Under the pieces are notes generated by a model. The model was not told the origin of the DNA, ran no database searches, and worked only from the letters and a program-made list of their open reading frames with translations. A stretch of DNA of 64,000 bases from contig BDSI01000003.1 of the NCBI GenBank assembly GCA_003117195.1, forward strand, positions 434,001 through 498,000, written 5' to 3'. Source of the stretch: Eudorina sp. 2006-703-Eu-15. Its lineage: Eukaryota; Chlorophyta; Chlorophyceae; Chlamydomonadales; Volvocaceae. Below are positions 43,205-54,512 of this stretch, in pieces. Each line of letters begins with the position of its first letter. Position 1 is the stretch's first letter. The position numbers and the translations under genes were made by a program.

Positions 43205-43357
43205 CGCCCCACTGCGTCCCGCCCCGCCCTGCCCCGCCCTGCCCTGCCCTGCCCTGCCCTGCCCTGCCCTGCCCTGCCCTGCCCTGCCCTGCCCTGCCCT
43301 GCCCTGCCCTGCCCGCGCCGCCCCGCCCCGCCCCGCCCCGCCCCGCCCCGCCCCGCC
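43205..43357 (+). repeat. Pentanucleotide microsatellite (CCCTG)n then (CCCCG)n
   Basis: About 18 units of GCCCT/GCCCC pentamers at 43225-43313, followed by about 8 units of CCCCG at 43316-43357. It lies just downstream of the exon ending at 43451, within the presumed intron of the minus-strand gene. The minus strand is G-rich. Confidence 0.92.
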
Positions 43358-43450
43358 CCTTTCATATAGCCTGCATCCAATACACCACACTGGTAACACT
43401 ATCCTGTCGTCCTTGCCTGCACAGTGCCTCGATCCATGATTGCAACTCAC

Positions 43451-43931
43451 CCGGATTCATAGGTAATGCTGCTGGCGACATCCTGAGGGATGGGGCCTGC
43501 GCAAGGCGAGCTGCAGCTCGTTCCCTTGCACTTCGGACAGCACTGCCCAGTTGATCTTCACCGCTGCTTGTCTGCTGGTGCAAAGACTGCATCCGTAACA
43601 GGGCTCGCTCGCGGGCGGCACGGACAGCGCTGTCCAGTACATCCTCCCCTCGGGTTGCCTGCCGCAAACACTCCTCCTGTAGCACACCAGCCCAAGTGGG
43701 GGGCCCCTGTCCCACGAGCCACCCTTGCTGGGGTCTGACAGCATTCGAGCCGCTTGACAGGCTGCTTTGGAGCATGGCCATTTGCCCCAACACCACCATA
43801 CCCCAACTGTTGCGTTGTGACAGACCCGTGTTCTGCATTGCCACGCGCGCCTCAACGCGTGCAGTGGCCAACAGCCCGCTCAGGCCCGCGATTACTATGC
43901 CAACGACGGTTCGCAGGGATCTAATTGACAT
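43451..43931 (-). CDS. Signal-anchored hypothetical protein, first exon
   Basis: The frame from 43931 encodes about 160 aa. It begins MSIRSLRTVVGIVIAGLSGL (signal peptide or anchor) and then has a helical region with two related segments, EDVLDSAVRAARERALLRMQ and EDQLGSAVRSARERAAARLA, an internal duplication. It ends at a strong donor, CCGG|GTGAGT (43451/43450). The following intron would contain the pentamer microsatellite; the next exon was not found. Family not recognised. Confidence 0.5.
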
Positions 43932-44660
43932 TTCCCTTCAATGGTAATGCTAAGCTTTCGTTCTTAGTTAACCCCTGGAAGCATGCCAGGCCCTCCGGAG
44001 GACAGGGTCATGCTTGCTTGTCCTACCGAACGATTACAACTCTTGTATTAAGCCACCTGCTATGCATATTTCAGTTGCCATTTGAGGAGCCAAATTTGTG
44101 GAGCCATCCTTCAGTTAATCGTTGCCAGGTAGGGCGTCGCGTTCCGGGATCCCTTCATCTCCTTCGTTGCATACTTCAGGTACACATCTATGGAAAGCCA
44201 AATCCATTCCTTAATGCATTACATTTCCCGGCCCCGATGCCTTTCAGTGCGTCTCCGACCGAGTTATCATTACTGCACAGTTACAGCCGCGTTCCACCAA
44301 TTTTCAACTCTGATGCAACGCTCCATACACATCGCCAGTACATCTTTTCTTTCACGCAGCAGGTCTTTCAGTCGTCGCAGGCGCCGCGTTCCGATCTCTT
44401 ACTTTCATGGACTCCTTGTCCTTGTCAATGGCACTCCATGAAAAGTCCTCTCCATTCCATGACGTATGAACGCCGGGTTGCCCTGCACGGATGGGCCTCT
44501 ACAGTTACCGGTACCGCAAAAGTTACAACCGCGTTCCGATCTCCTGATGTGCATTGCCCGGTCTTGGCATTTCGATGCCGCGTTATGTTGCCAATCGTGT
44601 GCTACTTCGGAACACGTTGGCCGGCGACGGCACAGTAGGGCTTTTCGCATGAAATAGGGT

Positions 44661-44702
44661 GAATTAGTGCGGCGGGGAATTAGCGCTAATTTGCACTAAT
44701 TC
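44661..44702. repeat. Nested palindrome GAATTAGTGC...GCACTAATTC
   Basis: The 10-bp arms (44661-44670 and 44693-44702) enclose the perfect palindrome AATTAGCGCTAATT (44678-44691). It shares the ATTAGCG vocabulary with 22486-22562 and 55640-55735 and lies about 170 bp left of a transposon-like gene. Confidence 0.8.
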
Positions 44703-44871
44703 GGGCCTGTACGGCGGACCTAATTCACTGTACAGCGCTGAATTCCCGAGTACTGTGCGGTAAGTAGTAACCGGTCAGTAACAAACTGGTCTGCCTTTCT
44801 CTTTCTTGCTTACATTCTAGAGCAATCATTTATTTGCAGTTTGACCATATGCTTGCACAAGCCGTGAGGAA

Positions 44872-47800
44872 ATGTGTAACAAAAACAGCCAAGCTAAAGC
44901 ACCCATTGAATCAATAAACCTTACCTATTGGAGTTCCCTTAAAAAAGACAATAGTATTCAGTTCAAGTTTCAACACGGTAAAGTTTACCTCACACATGTC
45001 ACTGGCGCGAAATGGTCCAAACAAGAGATCATTCTGGGGGTGGGCCGCGCGTTGATCGACGCATCTGTAAAAGTCAGTTCAGTAGGCTTCGGCCGTATGG
45101 CCGATGAGTGCTGCAGCTATTGCTGCGACTCGGCTGCCTCGCCCTCGTCCGCGCGGGCGTCGCAACACTAGGGCACGCTGGTTAATGACTCCATAGTCTT
45201 CTTCGACCTAGACAAGTTTAGCGTAACGAAGGATACGCGGCCGACGTGTCCTCACTGCGTAAAAGGCAAGGTTAATCTCGACGGCTGGGCGCCCCCGAGA
45301 CCGATGAGGGGTTTGAACGGCACGGTGTACGTGTTTTCCCGGCGCTATGAATGCAAAGGTGGGACATCCTGGTCGCTGGCATTGACAGGGTTTTGGGTGT
45401 CGTGGTAAGCTGTGGGGTTAAAGTTCTGCTCGGGGTTTTCCCATCCAGCACAGCGTGCCATGGACATTATGAGTGGACGCAGACGAATACGTAGGCAGGT
45501 AGATGGCGGCGATAACGGCACTCACCTGTCTGGGTGCTCTGTGCAGGGAACCATGACTCGGGGGGCGACAAGTCCTTCCTGCTGACGGATCCGGAGGTTC
45601 TCGCGTCCTTGCCCATCGAAGTCAGCAACAGCCTCGGCGGTATCCTGACTCACAAAGGCGGTATGACCACACCGCTGCTGGATTTGCTCATGGCGGGGGT
45701 GCAGAAGGGCAGCAGCATATCCTCCATCGTGGCTACCCGGAACGAGATATCGCGCCAAGGATACCTTTAGCAGCAAGCCGAGTACTTAAGCTACGCGGCA
45801 CGCGCCTACAAGGGCAGCGGTGGTAGCGGTGGGAGCGGCGGTGGAAGCGGTGGCAGCAGCGATGGCCAGCAGACTCTCAGGTCTGTGTGGAGAAAGCAGC
45901 AGGCAAGTGATGTTTCTTTTTGTGGGGGAGGGGGGGTGCCACGGACTACGGCATGTACGACTATGCGGCGATGGGGGATGTCAACAACCTGTGCAAGCAG
46001 CTGGGCATGGTCCTGCTGTACCCCGAGGCGGAATTAAAGCTGTCAAGCACCGCGGAGGAGATGCACTTTGATTGGCGGAAGGTCTTGCCTGGTACGTGAT
46101 GAGACTGTACATATCCATTTCCCCAAGAGACTTGCATTCTACATTTTATAACCTACTTTTCTTTCCGTCTCTTGCAGCGACACCGCCCGCCGTAATCGGT
46201 GCGCCGGTCACACCGGAGGCGGTCGCCTGTGCTGGTCCGGTGTACGAGCTCATCACGGCCAAGACGTCGAGCACAGCGCGCCTACCTGCTGCTTCAGCGA
46301 TCTGATGTGCGCGAGTAGGTCCACTGAATCTCTTCCACATGAACCGTTGTTTGTTAGTCGGGGTAGGATGTTTTTGTTCCAGAATTCACCGTGGTGAACT
46401 TGACAGTTGCACTCATGTCGGTCGTCTTATCCGTGTACCTTGCTTGCAGAACTTTGCTCCCTCTCTGTGACACGGATCAAGTGAAGGCCGTGTTCCAGGC
46501 TATGGACCAACTTACAAAGCATGGCTGGTGGCTGAAAGAACCCCTGCAGAAGGACCTGCCCGAAGATTGCGAGCGCGGTACGTGTGGTTGCAGTCTTCGT
46601 GTAGTGAACGGCAGTTTAGCATGACAGCACCTTATCGATTACTGTTTCGCTTCTTGCAGGGAAGCAGATCACACGCCTCCCTCAGCAGCTCGTCGTCAGT
46701 GATCAGAGCCACGTATGGGCGGGCCTGGCCAGCGGCAATTTAACTGCTGCGGTCGCGGCATCATTGGGGCACCTTGCGGAGCAGCGCCCCGGCCTTGCTA
46801 CCTCCAGCTCGATGGAATTCCCATGCCCTGACCCGCAGCAACGGGGCATCGGCCTGCCGCTGCGGGCCCTAGCCTCCCAGCAGCGGCAACCGGTCCAACA
46901 GCAGCAGCTGCGTGCAGCCCCAACACGGCCGCCACTGCCGCCGCAGCATCAGCAGCTGGACCCCGCGCGTGCAGCCTCCACTCTGGCAGGGCAACCGACG
47001 CAAGGACAGCAGCTGTCGGGTGGTGCCCAGCAGCCCGCACCGGCCTACACAGACTTAACGTGGACGCCGCTGCCGCCGCAGCATCAGCAGCTGGACCCTG
47101 CGCGTGCAGCCTCCACTCTGGCAGGGCAACCGACGCAAGGGCAGCAGCTGTCGGGTGGTGCCCAGCAGCCCGCACCGGCCTACACAGACTTAACGTGGAC
47201 GCCGCTGCCGCCGCAGCATCAGCAGCTGGACCCTGCGCGTGCAGCCTCCACTCTGGCAGGGCAACCGACGCAAGGGCAGCAGCTGTCGGGTGGTGCCCAG
47301 CAGCCCGCACCGGCCTACACAGACTTAACGTGGACGCCGCTGCCGCCGCAGCATCAGCAGCTGGACCCTGCGCGTGCAGCCTCCACTCTGGCAGGGCAAC
47401 CGACGCAAGGGCAGCAGCTGTCGGGTGGTGCCCAGCAGCCCGCACCGGCCTACACAGACTTAAAGTGGACGCCGCTGCCGCCGCAGCATCAGCAGCTGGA
47501 CCCTGCGCGTGCAGCCTCCACTCTGGCAGGGCAACCGACGCAAGGGCAGCAGCTGTCGGGTGGTGCCCAGCAGCCCGCACCGGCCTACACAGACTTAACG
47601 TGGACGCCGCTGCCGCCGCAGCATCAGCAGCTGGACCCTGCGCGTGCAGCCTCCACTCTGGCAGGGCAACCGACGCAAGGGCAGCAGCTGTCGGGTGGTG
47701 CCCAGCAGCCCGCACCGGCCTACACAGACTTAAAGTGGACGCCGCTGCCGCCGCAGCATCAGCAGCTGGACCCTGCGCGTGCAGCCTCCACTCTGGCAGG

Positions 47801-48097
47801 GCAACCGACGCAAGGGCAGCAGCTGTCGGGTGGTGCCCAGCAGCCCGCACCGGCCTACACAGACTTAAAGTGGACGCCGCTGCCGCTGCAGCATCAGCAG
47901 CTGGACCCCGCGCGTGCAGCCTCCACTCTGGCAGGGCAACCGACGCAAGGGCAGTGGTTTCCAACTGCTGGGTGGGTAGGGGCAGGAACGTGATTAAGTA
48001 TTGCAGAGCATGTAAACAGCACGGCATCGACACTCGGATAGCTGGACACAAGTGCCCCTACAAGGATGGGAACCAACCCGCTAAGAAGCAGAAGTAA
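44872..48097 (+). pseudogene. Transposon-like zinc-finger protein gene, multi-exon
   Basis: Likely exons are: 44872-about 45070 (GKVYLTHVTGAKWSKQEIIL); about 45172-45358, with PTCPHCVKGKVNLDGWAPPR and a downstream YEC (putative CxxC...C zinc site); 45547-about 45900 (FLLTDPEVLASLPIEVSN, LTHKGGMTTPLLDLL), joined in phase 1; about 45950 (DYGMYDYAAMGDVNNLCKQL); 46455-46600 (QVKAVFQAMDQLTKHGWWLK); then the 45-aa repeat domain and a tail with YCRACKQHG...GHKCPYKDG. An in-frame TAG at about 45768 follows RQGYL while the same frame continues QQAEYLSYAARAYKG. The zinc site plus the 'PEVL..LP...LTHKGG' region recalls proteins of large eukaryotic DNA transposons; the family is uncertain. It was probably once a transposon gene and is now interrupted. 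Confidence 0.5.
46930..47955 (+). repeat. 135-bp coding tandem repeat, about 7.5 copies
   Basis: Units start at 47061, 47196, 47331, 47466, 47601, 47736 and 47871, with a partial diverged unit before. Each encodes 45 aa, beginning WTPLPPQHQQLDPARAAS and continuing with a Gln/Gly/Ala-rich part. Units differ at one position (ACG versus AAG, giving TDLTW or TDLKW). At least three reading frames (two plus, one minus) stay open across the whole array; the frame continuous with the exon at 46660 is preferred. Confidence 0.9.
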
Positions 48098-48099
48098 CA

Positions 48100-49118
48100 C
48101 ATACACACGCTTTGCTCAGGGGCTGAGGGCCTGAGGAATAGGTGACTTTCGGGGGCGAGCATTAGTAGGCTTTATGGTGGATGGTCATGAGTGGCCGATC
48201 TGGTGCAGAAGGGACCTGATTTGGTGTACAATACTGCGCGTGGTCCTGGGCATGACGTTTGCAGTATGGTGGTGAGTTGCGACACAGTAGTACGTAGTTG
48301 CTCGTGAGGTAGTGGTGCGTAGGAACGTGCACGGTAAGGATGATGTACGTTCATTTACTAAGAGATAACAGGGGGCCAGCCCGTAGCCGACTATGCAGAG
48401 AGGAAGACATCTTTGGACTGGTCTTGTCACCGGGGCGTGATCGATCTAGTTTGTTCGGGCTGCCTGCCCCTGGTGTATTTGGGGGGGACGTTGCTGGATT
48501 GGTGGTGTAAGGGTCGTTTGGCCAGCGGCTGACAATTGTTGTGATCCAGCGTGGGGCTGCCTTACTGCGCTTTTGCGGCACTGCAGCACCAACACGGTTT
48601 TGCTGTAACAGTCCGTCTTGCAGGAAGAGAGCCAACCGCAGACCGCATCACATGAGGATTATACAGCAGGGTCCCGTACCGGAGTTGACATATCAAAGTA
48701 GCAGCTGTGGGAATGGCAGCGGCGTCATTCCACGTCTAGGCAACACCACTTTGTGGGGTGCGCGATACATAAAGCAAATAGTTTATGCAGTGTGTCTGGA
48801 ACTAGCGTCCGAACAACTCCAAGTGCGATGGGGACGGGCACATGATCCATGGGGGCGGCACACACACAGTGATGCAAAGGCCTGACAACCCCGAAAAACG
48901 CACGGCCTTGGTTCCATACCGCGTTCAAGGCGAGCTAAGCACTATAACATGCGCATGCTGATACAGCTATGACCCCAGGCACTTCCGATTACAAGGCGGG
49001 TTTTTTTCGTTGGTAGGGAAGCATAAGGCTGCTCATTCTAACAGCCCCAGTGGGGCCCAGACACATTACCCAACGATGGCTCTCGCCGCTCTCCCCTGGT
49101 CTGCCCATCGTCATCCCC
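48100..49118. other. Intergenic, no gene recognised
   Basis: No convincing frame and no inverted counterpart of the 44661 palindrome were found, so a right end for a transposon starting at 44.66 kb is not visible. Confidence 0.4.
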
Positions 49119-50255
49119 GTTGCCTGTGAGATCGCATGCCAGGGCCTGCGACCGCGTGCCAGGGCCTGAGACCGCGTGCCAGGGCCTGAGACCTCGTGTC
49201 AGGCCCTGGGGTGCGGTCTCAGGAGCTGACACGCGGTATTAGGCCGTGGCAGGGGGTCTCAGGCCCTGAGGTGCGGTCTCAGGAGCTGACACGCGGTATT
49301 AGGCCGTGGCAGGGGGTCTCAGGCCCTGGGGTGCGGTCTCAGGAGCTGACACGTGGCCGTGGCAGGGGGTCTCAGGCCCTGGGGTGCGGTCTAGGAGCTG
49401 ACACGCGGTATAGGCCGTGGCAGGGGTCTCAGGCCCTGCGGTCTGCTGACACGCGGTATTAGGCCGTGGCAGGGGTCTCAGGCCCTGGTGCGCGTCTCAG
49501 GAGCTGACACGCGGTATTAGGCCGTGGCAGGGGGTCTCAGCCCTGGTGCGCGGTCTCAGGAGCTGACACGCGGTATAGGCCGTGGCAGGGGGTCTCAGGA
49601 GTGGCTCTCAGGCCCGGTCTCAGGAGCTGACACGCGGTATAAGGCCGTGGCAGGGGGTCTCAGGCCCTGGTGCGCGGTCTCAGGAGCTGACACGCGGTAT
49701 TAGGCCGTGGCAGGGGGTCTCAGGCCCTGGGGTGCGGTCTAAGGAGCTGACACGCGGTATTAGGCCGTGGCAGGGGGTCTCAGGCCCTGGGGTGCGGTCT
49801 CAGGAGCTGACACGCGGTATTAGGCCGTGGCAGGGGGTCTCAGGCCCTGGGGTGCGGTCTCAGGAGCTGACACGTGGTATAAGGCCGTGGCAGGGGGTCT
49901 CAGGCCCTGGGGTGCGGTCTCAGGAGCTGACACGCGGTATAAGGCCGTGGCAGGGGGTCTCAGGCCCTGGTGCGCGGTCTCAGGAGCTGACACGCGGTAT
50001 TAGGCCGTGGCAGGGGGTCTCAGGCCCTGGTGCGCGGTCTCAGGAGCTGACACGCGGTATAAGGCCGTGGCAGGGGGTCTCAGGCCCTGGTGCGCGGTCT
50101 CAGGAGCTGACACGCGGTATTAGGCCGTGGCAGGGGGTCTCAGGCCCTGGTGCGCGGTCTCAGGAGCTGACACGCGGTATAAGGCCGTGGCAGGGGGTCT
50201 CAGGCCCTTGAGACCGCTTGCCAGGGCCTGAGACCGCTTGCCAGGGCCTGAGACC
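49119..50255 (+). repeat. Minisatellite with 60-bp higher-order unit (3 x 20 bp)
   Basis: About 17 copies of a 60-bp unit occupy 49205-50210. Each unit is three related 20-mers: GGTCTCAGGCCCTGGTGCGC, GGTCTCAGGAGCTGACACGC and GGTATTAGGCCGTGGCAGGG. The flanks (49119-49204 and about 50205-50255) consist of the same 20-mer in reverse complement, GAGACCGCGTGCCAGGGCCT. Several units have 1-5-bp losses between 49340 and 49620, whereas 49640-50200 is very regular. The continuous 20-aa-periodic reading frame is a by-product of the 60-bp period. Confidence 0.93.
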
Positions 50256-52200
50256 ACGAACCCGTCACCGACAACGACTGCAACGACTGGCAACGCGTTT
50301 CGCACTGCATAGTTTCTGCCACAAACCACAAAAAACGACTGATCCATCATTCATGTGGACGCTTCACATCGTTTTTTAGAAGTAAAGCTTTTGTGGGTTT
50401 TTATCCAAGCCCCGCTGACAGATGATAACATTTGACGAAGAGCATTGCGTTTCACTAATGTTGCTAATACCCGCTGTCAAAAGCAGCTAAGTTCTTGTAT
50501 GTGGCGTTTCTCTTTCTCCCCTAAAGTCAAGATGTCGGTATTTTGGATCCCGAATGGTCTATGCCTCCGCCTGGGCACCCTAATGATACAAAAGATCTCC
50601 GCGTGCACGTAATTTAACTCTGTTTTCAATGGTGACCTCGCGGTCGCCTACAACCTCTGTTTAGGCTCAATATATGCTATTTGGTTAGGCTGCAAGATTC
50701 AGTAATTCGAGTTAGAAGGATGAATTTGAGTATGAAAATGAAGGTTTCGGCGACTCAAATTCGTGAAATTTTCTAAAAAAAGTCCAGCGGCCTACGGCCG
50801 CTGTAATTCCTTCTATACAGCCACCCTATAGCAGTAATTACTGGAGATACAGCACCCTAGAATTTGCGCAAATTGCCGGAACTGGAAATCTTTCGGCCGT
50901 CCCTAACGCATTTTACCTCCTACGAACCCGCTTCTGCGTGCCGATCATCGTTCTCGGTTCAGCAACTTCTTCTCTTTCTCTCCAAGTCGTGATACGGCCT
51001 CAACAGAGGGCATACGCATCGTTGACAATGCGGCTATACGGCGCAGTTACTGCCCCACATGTGTACTGGTCACCACAAAATGACATTATCACAATTCCTC
51101 TGGTGCTTAACCCTCCATTCGTACTTCGTAAGAATTCCCGTTATGAAGTGTTGATGTAAATGCAAACGGAGATGGAATACCCGGTTTTTCCGAGAGGAAA
51201 AGAGGGTTATAGCCCAGGGGACAGTTGGGCCTTATGTCGCACCCGTATGTGGGCCCCTGTACACTGTACAGGCGGTACGCGGTTGTGAGGGACATCAAGG
51301 AAGGGGGCCCCGTGCGCCAAGCTCCGTGTGCTCAAGGATACAGAATGTGGATTTGCATTGGCAAGACAAGTTGCGGTGCGCGTTCGCGTTCATTTGCGTC
51401 GGAGCACATGGATGACTGAGCGAGGGACGTTGAGGAAATGGAGGGGCAGCGACGGCTTTGGGCGTCACCACGATAAAACGAATGAATTCCTTTTGGCTGA
51501 AAGAGTTGGGTGCGCTTCTGGCATTTGTTTGGGTTCCAGCGTATTGGTTCCAGTAAGGTACCGTAACCGAGGGACATGGAGGAAATCAAGGCCCTTCGCC
51601 AGGTTCGCTTAGCGCTACGATAGAGCGTAAACATGTGCATTTAATTGACAGGTTTGCGAGCGCGTTGACGTTTGTTTGGGCCGAAGCGCATTGATTTGAT
51701 GACTGTTCGCAATTGGGGAACCAGAAGCGCGCTATTTTAACTGCTATGAAGTCATATCTACTATATGTTACGACGTTTGGACATAAGGTAACTGCTAAGA
51801 ATTCCACAAGAAGAAAGTTGAGGTAGGATGGCACCTGGTGGCAAACCTGTAGTTCAGAAGCAAGACAAGAATCAACAGGCAGAAGCTGGGCAATACAGCC
51901 CTGAGGTTATGCACGGGTTGGACCAGGTGCAGTGTTAGGGCTCGTGGGGCCCTTGGATGGCGGATGGACGGGTCGGGTGCGTCGGCCACGGGCTGGGTCC
52001 ACATGGATTGCAGATGGGGTCACGCGAGGGGGAAGTATGGGATGCTTGAGCTTGGCAACACGGTGAGACACTGATTTATAATGTTCCAGCCAAGGCGAGG
52101 TGGGCCCCAAGCAGGGATAGGGTCAGGTGGGTTGGACATGGTGGGGATCAACAGGCAGAAGCTGGGCATGCCAGAAGCAGGCACGGGTAGCACTTAGGGA
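50256..52200. other. Intergenic, no gene recognised
   Basis: AT-richer sequence. The hairpin CAGCGGCC-TAC-GGCCGCTG lies at 50785-50803, after a run of seven A. No coding sequence or recognised repeat. Confidence 0.45.
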
Positions 52201-52204
52201 GGGG

Positions 52205-52370
52205 GGCATGGGTTGGGTGTACCCCGAGAAGGCTGGGATGCAGATGGGATTAGGTCAGGATGGGCTTGGCCCGATGGATGGATAGGGATGGATGTCGAAC
52301 CAGGGGCCGATGGGGCCTGGGATGGCCCCTGCATTGCCTCTGCAAATGGGCAACTCCCACATGCGCCCCG
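52205..52370 (+). repeat. Dispersed repeat, related to 53790-53945
   Basis: The segment with CCCGAGAAGG, GGATGCAGATGG, GGCTTGGCCCGA and GGCCCCTGCATTGCCTC is imperfectly repeated at 53810-53920 in the same order and orientation. It may be part of the element A-like relic family. Confidence 0.65.
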
Positions 52371-53150
52371 CGGCGGTGGCCCGGTGTGGCTGCGGGACGT
52401 TTCCCGCGGCGGGTGGTGGGGAAGCCACCACGCGGCAGCGTCACTTCTGGGCCTGCTGCATGGCCCTGGCCGTGATGGGAATTACAGCTGGGGGCCCGGG
52501 TGAGCCGGGCGCAGCTCTGGGGGCTCGGGTTAGCCGCCGCCCCGCGGAGGGCAGCTTCCCGTGTGGGGCCGATCTTGGCGCCGGGTCCTCCCAGTTTGGG
52601 GTCCCCATGCGTGGCTGGGGCTCCGTGGGCTCCTTCCATCCAGTGTTGCAGGTGGCCGGGGGGACCCTGCAGCGTGCAGGGCCGGCCCCCGAGGACTGAC
52701 GGTCGGTGGGTTTTCTTACGCCCCGCAGGCGGGCCTGCTTCTGGCCCCGGCTGGGGGCGGTCGGTTGCTTGGTGGGTGAGGGGCTTCCTGCCAGCGACTG
52801 CCGCACATCGTCATGAGCCAGGCGTGGACGTCCAGGACCTCAAGCTTCAGCGGCGCAGGACGCGTCCGGGGTGGGGGTACTGGACCTTGGGGTGCCTGTG
52901 TGGGCGACTTCCCCCATGTTCTGCATGATCCGTTCCCGGTGCGACCGTGGTGCGTCGCTCGTGCCCCATAGGCAGTGCTGTCCCGCTGGCAGTCTCAGCG
53001 TGTTTGGGTGGTTCTGCTGGCGGGTTCCCGTCCCCGCTCGCTTTTTGCGGCGATGTAGTGCGAGAATGCCTCGCTGCTTTGTTGGTGGGGTGCCACAGCT
53101 CGTGGGGGTTTCCCCTGTGAGGCACCGATGACGGATCCCTTTCACGGGGA
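52290..53150 (+). pseudogene. Degenerate relic related to element A ORF2 C-terminus
   Basis: The plus strand encodes CGCGTFPAAGGG and RQRHFWACCMALAVM, which align with the element A zinc knuckle (CGCGEYGG...HHFWACPVAQAV). Downstream pieces in shifting frames (for example a VPQLVGVSPVRH segment near 53090-53125) resemble the A C-terminus (GRPRRGWEGVGPDHP). It is much more decayed than the copies in the 23-42 kb array, lies in the opposite orientation and has no (CA)n tail. Confidence 0.5.
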
Positions 53151-53789
53151 CTGCGCATTTTCGGCTGCGGAGACCTTCCTCTTACGGAACCTGACCGTTA
53201 TTGGAGATGCAAAATTCGGACGTCCAATGAAAACTGATTGATCAGTGCAAATGAGGAATGAATAAGGTAAGGAAGAGGCCTAGATGTCAAGGACGAGATG
53301 AGTGACTGTGAATGCCGACCCCATAAGGGATCAGACGACGTCAGTGTTGTCCTTGGTATTGTCGATCGGGGTCATGTGAGGCGGGGATCGAGGTCCCGGG
53401 GCGGACTGTGCTGGTACCTTCACATGGATTGAGATGCTGTCGGGGGTTTATCAGGTGCAGATGGTGTTTCAGGGCAGAGGGGTCAGGAACGCGCTCGCGT
53501 GGGATCGGGGCTTGCCCCTAGAATTGGTGAGGTGCAGATGAAATTGGGCCCGGGTGGGGATGCGGTCGCTGGGGGCATTCCAGCAGGTACAGATAGCACT
53601 TCGGCAGGGGTCAGGTTGGGTGCCAATGGGGGCTACTCCTGCACTTTAAAGGTTACAGACGGGGTCGGGCCCGGGTACATACGGTAAGCCTTTGCGACGT
53701 ACATTGCCTCAAAGCATGGATGGGATGCAGTTGGGGGTTTTCCAGGTATAGGTGGATTACCGGGAGGGGTCCGGGATGCGTGGGTTTGG

Positions 53790-53945
53790 ACATGGGTGGG
53801 TTGTACATGCCCCGAGAAGGTCCGAAATGCAGATGGTATCAGGCAAAGTCGGGCTTGGCCCGAGAGGTCCAACGAAACAGGTGCAGATGGGGCTGGAATG
53901 GCCCCTGCATTGCCTCCACGTACGAATGTTGGCATATGCCGCTAA
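53790..53945 (+). repeat. Dispersed repeat, related to 52205-52370
   Basis: Second copy of the segment described at 52205-52370. The shared core includes GGCCCCTGCATTGCCTC followed by a short divergent stretch. No gene is associated. Confidence 0.6.
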
Positions 53946-54512
53946 GACGGTGGAGGCGGGGCGGAGGTGGCACCGGCGGCGGCGGTCGTGGTGGGCAGTG
54001 CGCCGGTCAAAGTAGGAGGACTCCGGCAATGCGCGGATGAGAGTGTGGTTCTTGGCATTGCCGGAGTCATGCGTCAGTGGGGTCGGGCCACGGACCGACT
54101 GGACCTTTCTGTTTCGTGCAGTCAACATGCTACCATGTGGACGTCGTCTACATCGATACACCCTGCTTCGCCGAAATGTATGCAGCATTCATGAGGATTC
54201 GTGCTCTCTTTCATTCAAGTGATGCAATCGGCCCCCTACGCCCTTCTTCACATCCTTTCTTCAAACCTACACAAAACAAAAAGCGGGATCGCCGCAGGCC
54301 CTTCTCGTTGGAAATGGGCAGGGTGAATATAAGTGGAATCGTGGAAACGCGAGTGTAAATGGACCTGGATTTCGTTTGGAAATGTAGTAGGAAGAGGATC
54401 TTGAAATATGGTTCGAGTAATAAATATATTGGCGAGGAATGAGCGCACCAGGGATACAGTAAGTGTATTGAGCGGCCCAGCAGGGACCCACGTGAAGCTC
54501 GCAAATGTGGAA

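Noticed and set aside
46798..48051. 417-codon minus frame over the 135-bp repeats
   Set aside because: Antisense to the spliced zinc-finger gene and open only because the repeat has no stop in that frame.
49196..50255. CRISPR-like or coding interpretation of the regular 60-bp array
   Set aside because: There are no unique spacers; the whole unit repeats and splits into three related 20-mers. The host is eukaryotic. The open frame follows from the 60-bp period.
50785..50803. Hairpin considered as a terminator
   Set aside because: No T run follows, no gene ends nearby, and intrinsic terminators of this kind are not expected in a eukaryotic nuclear genome.
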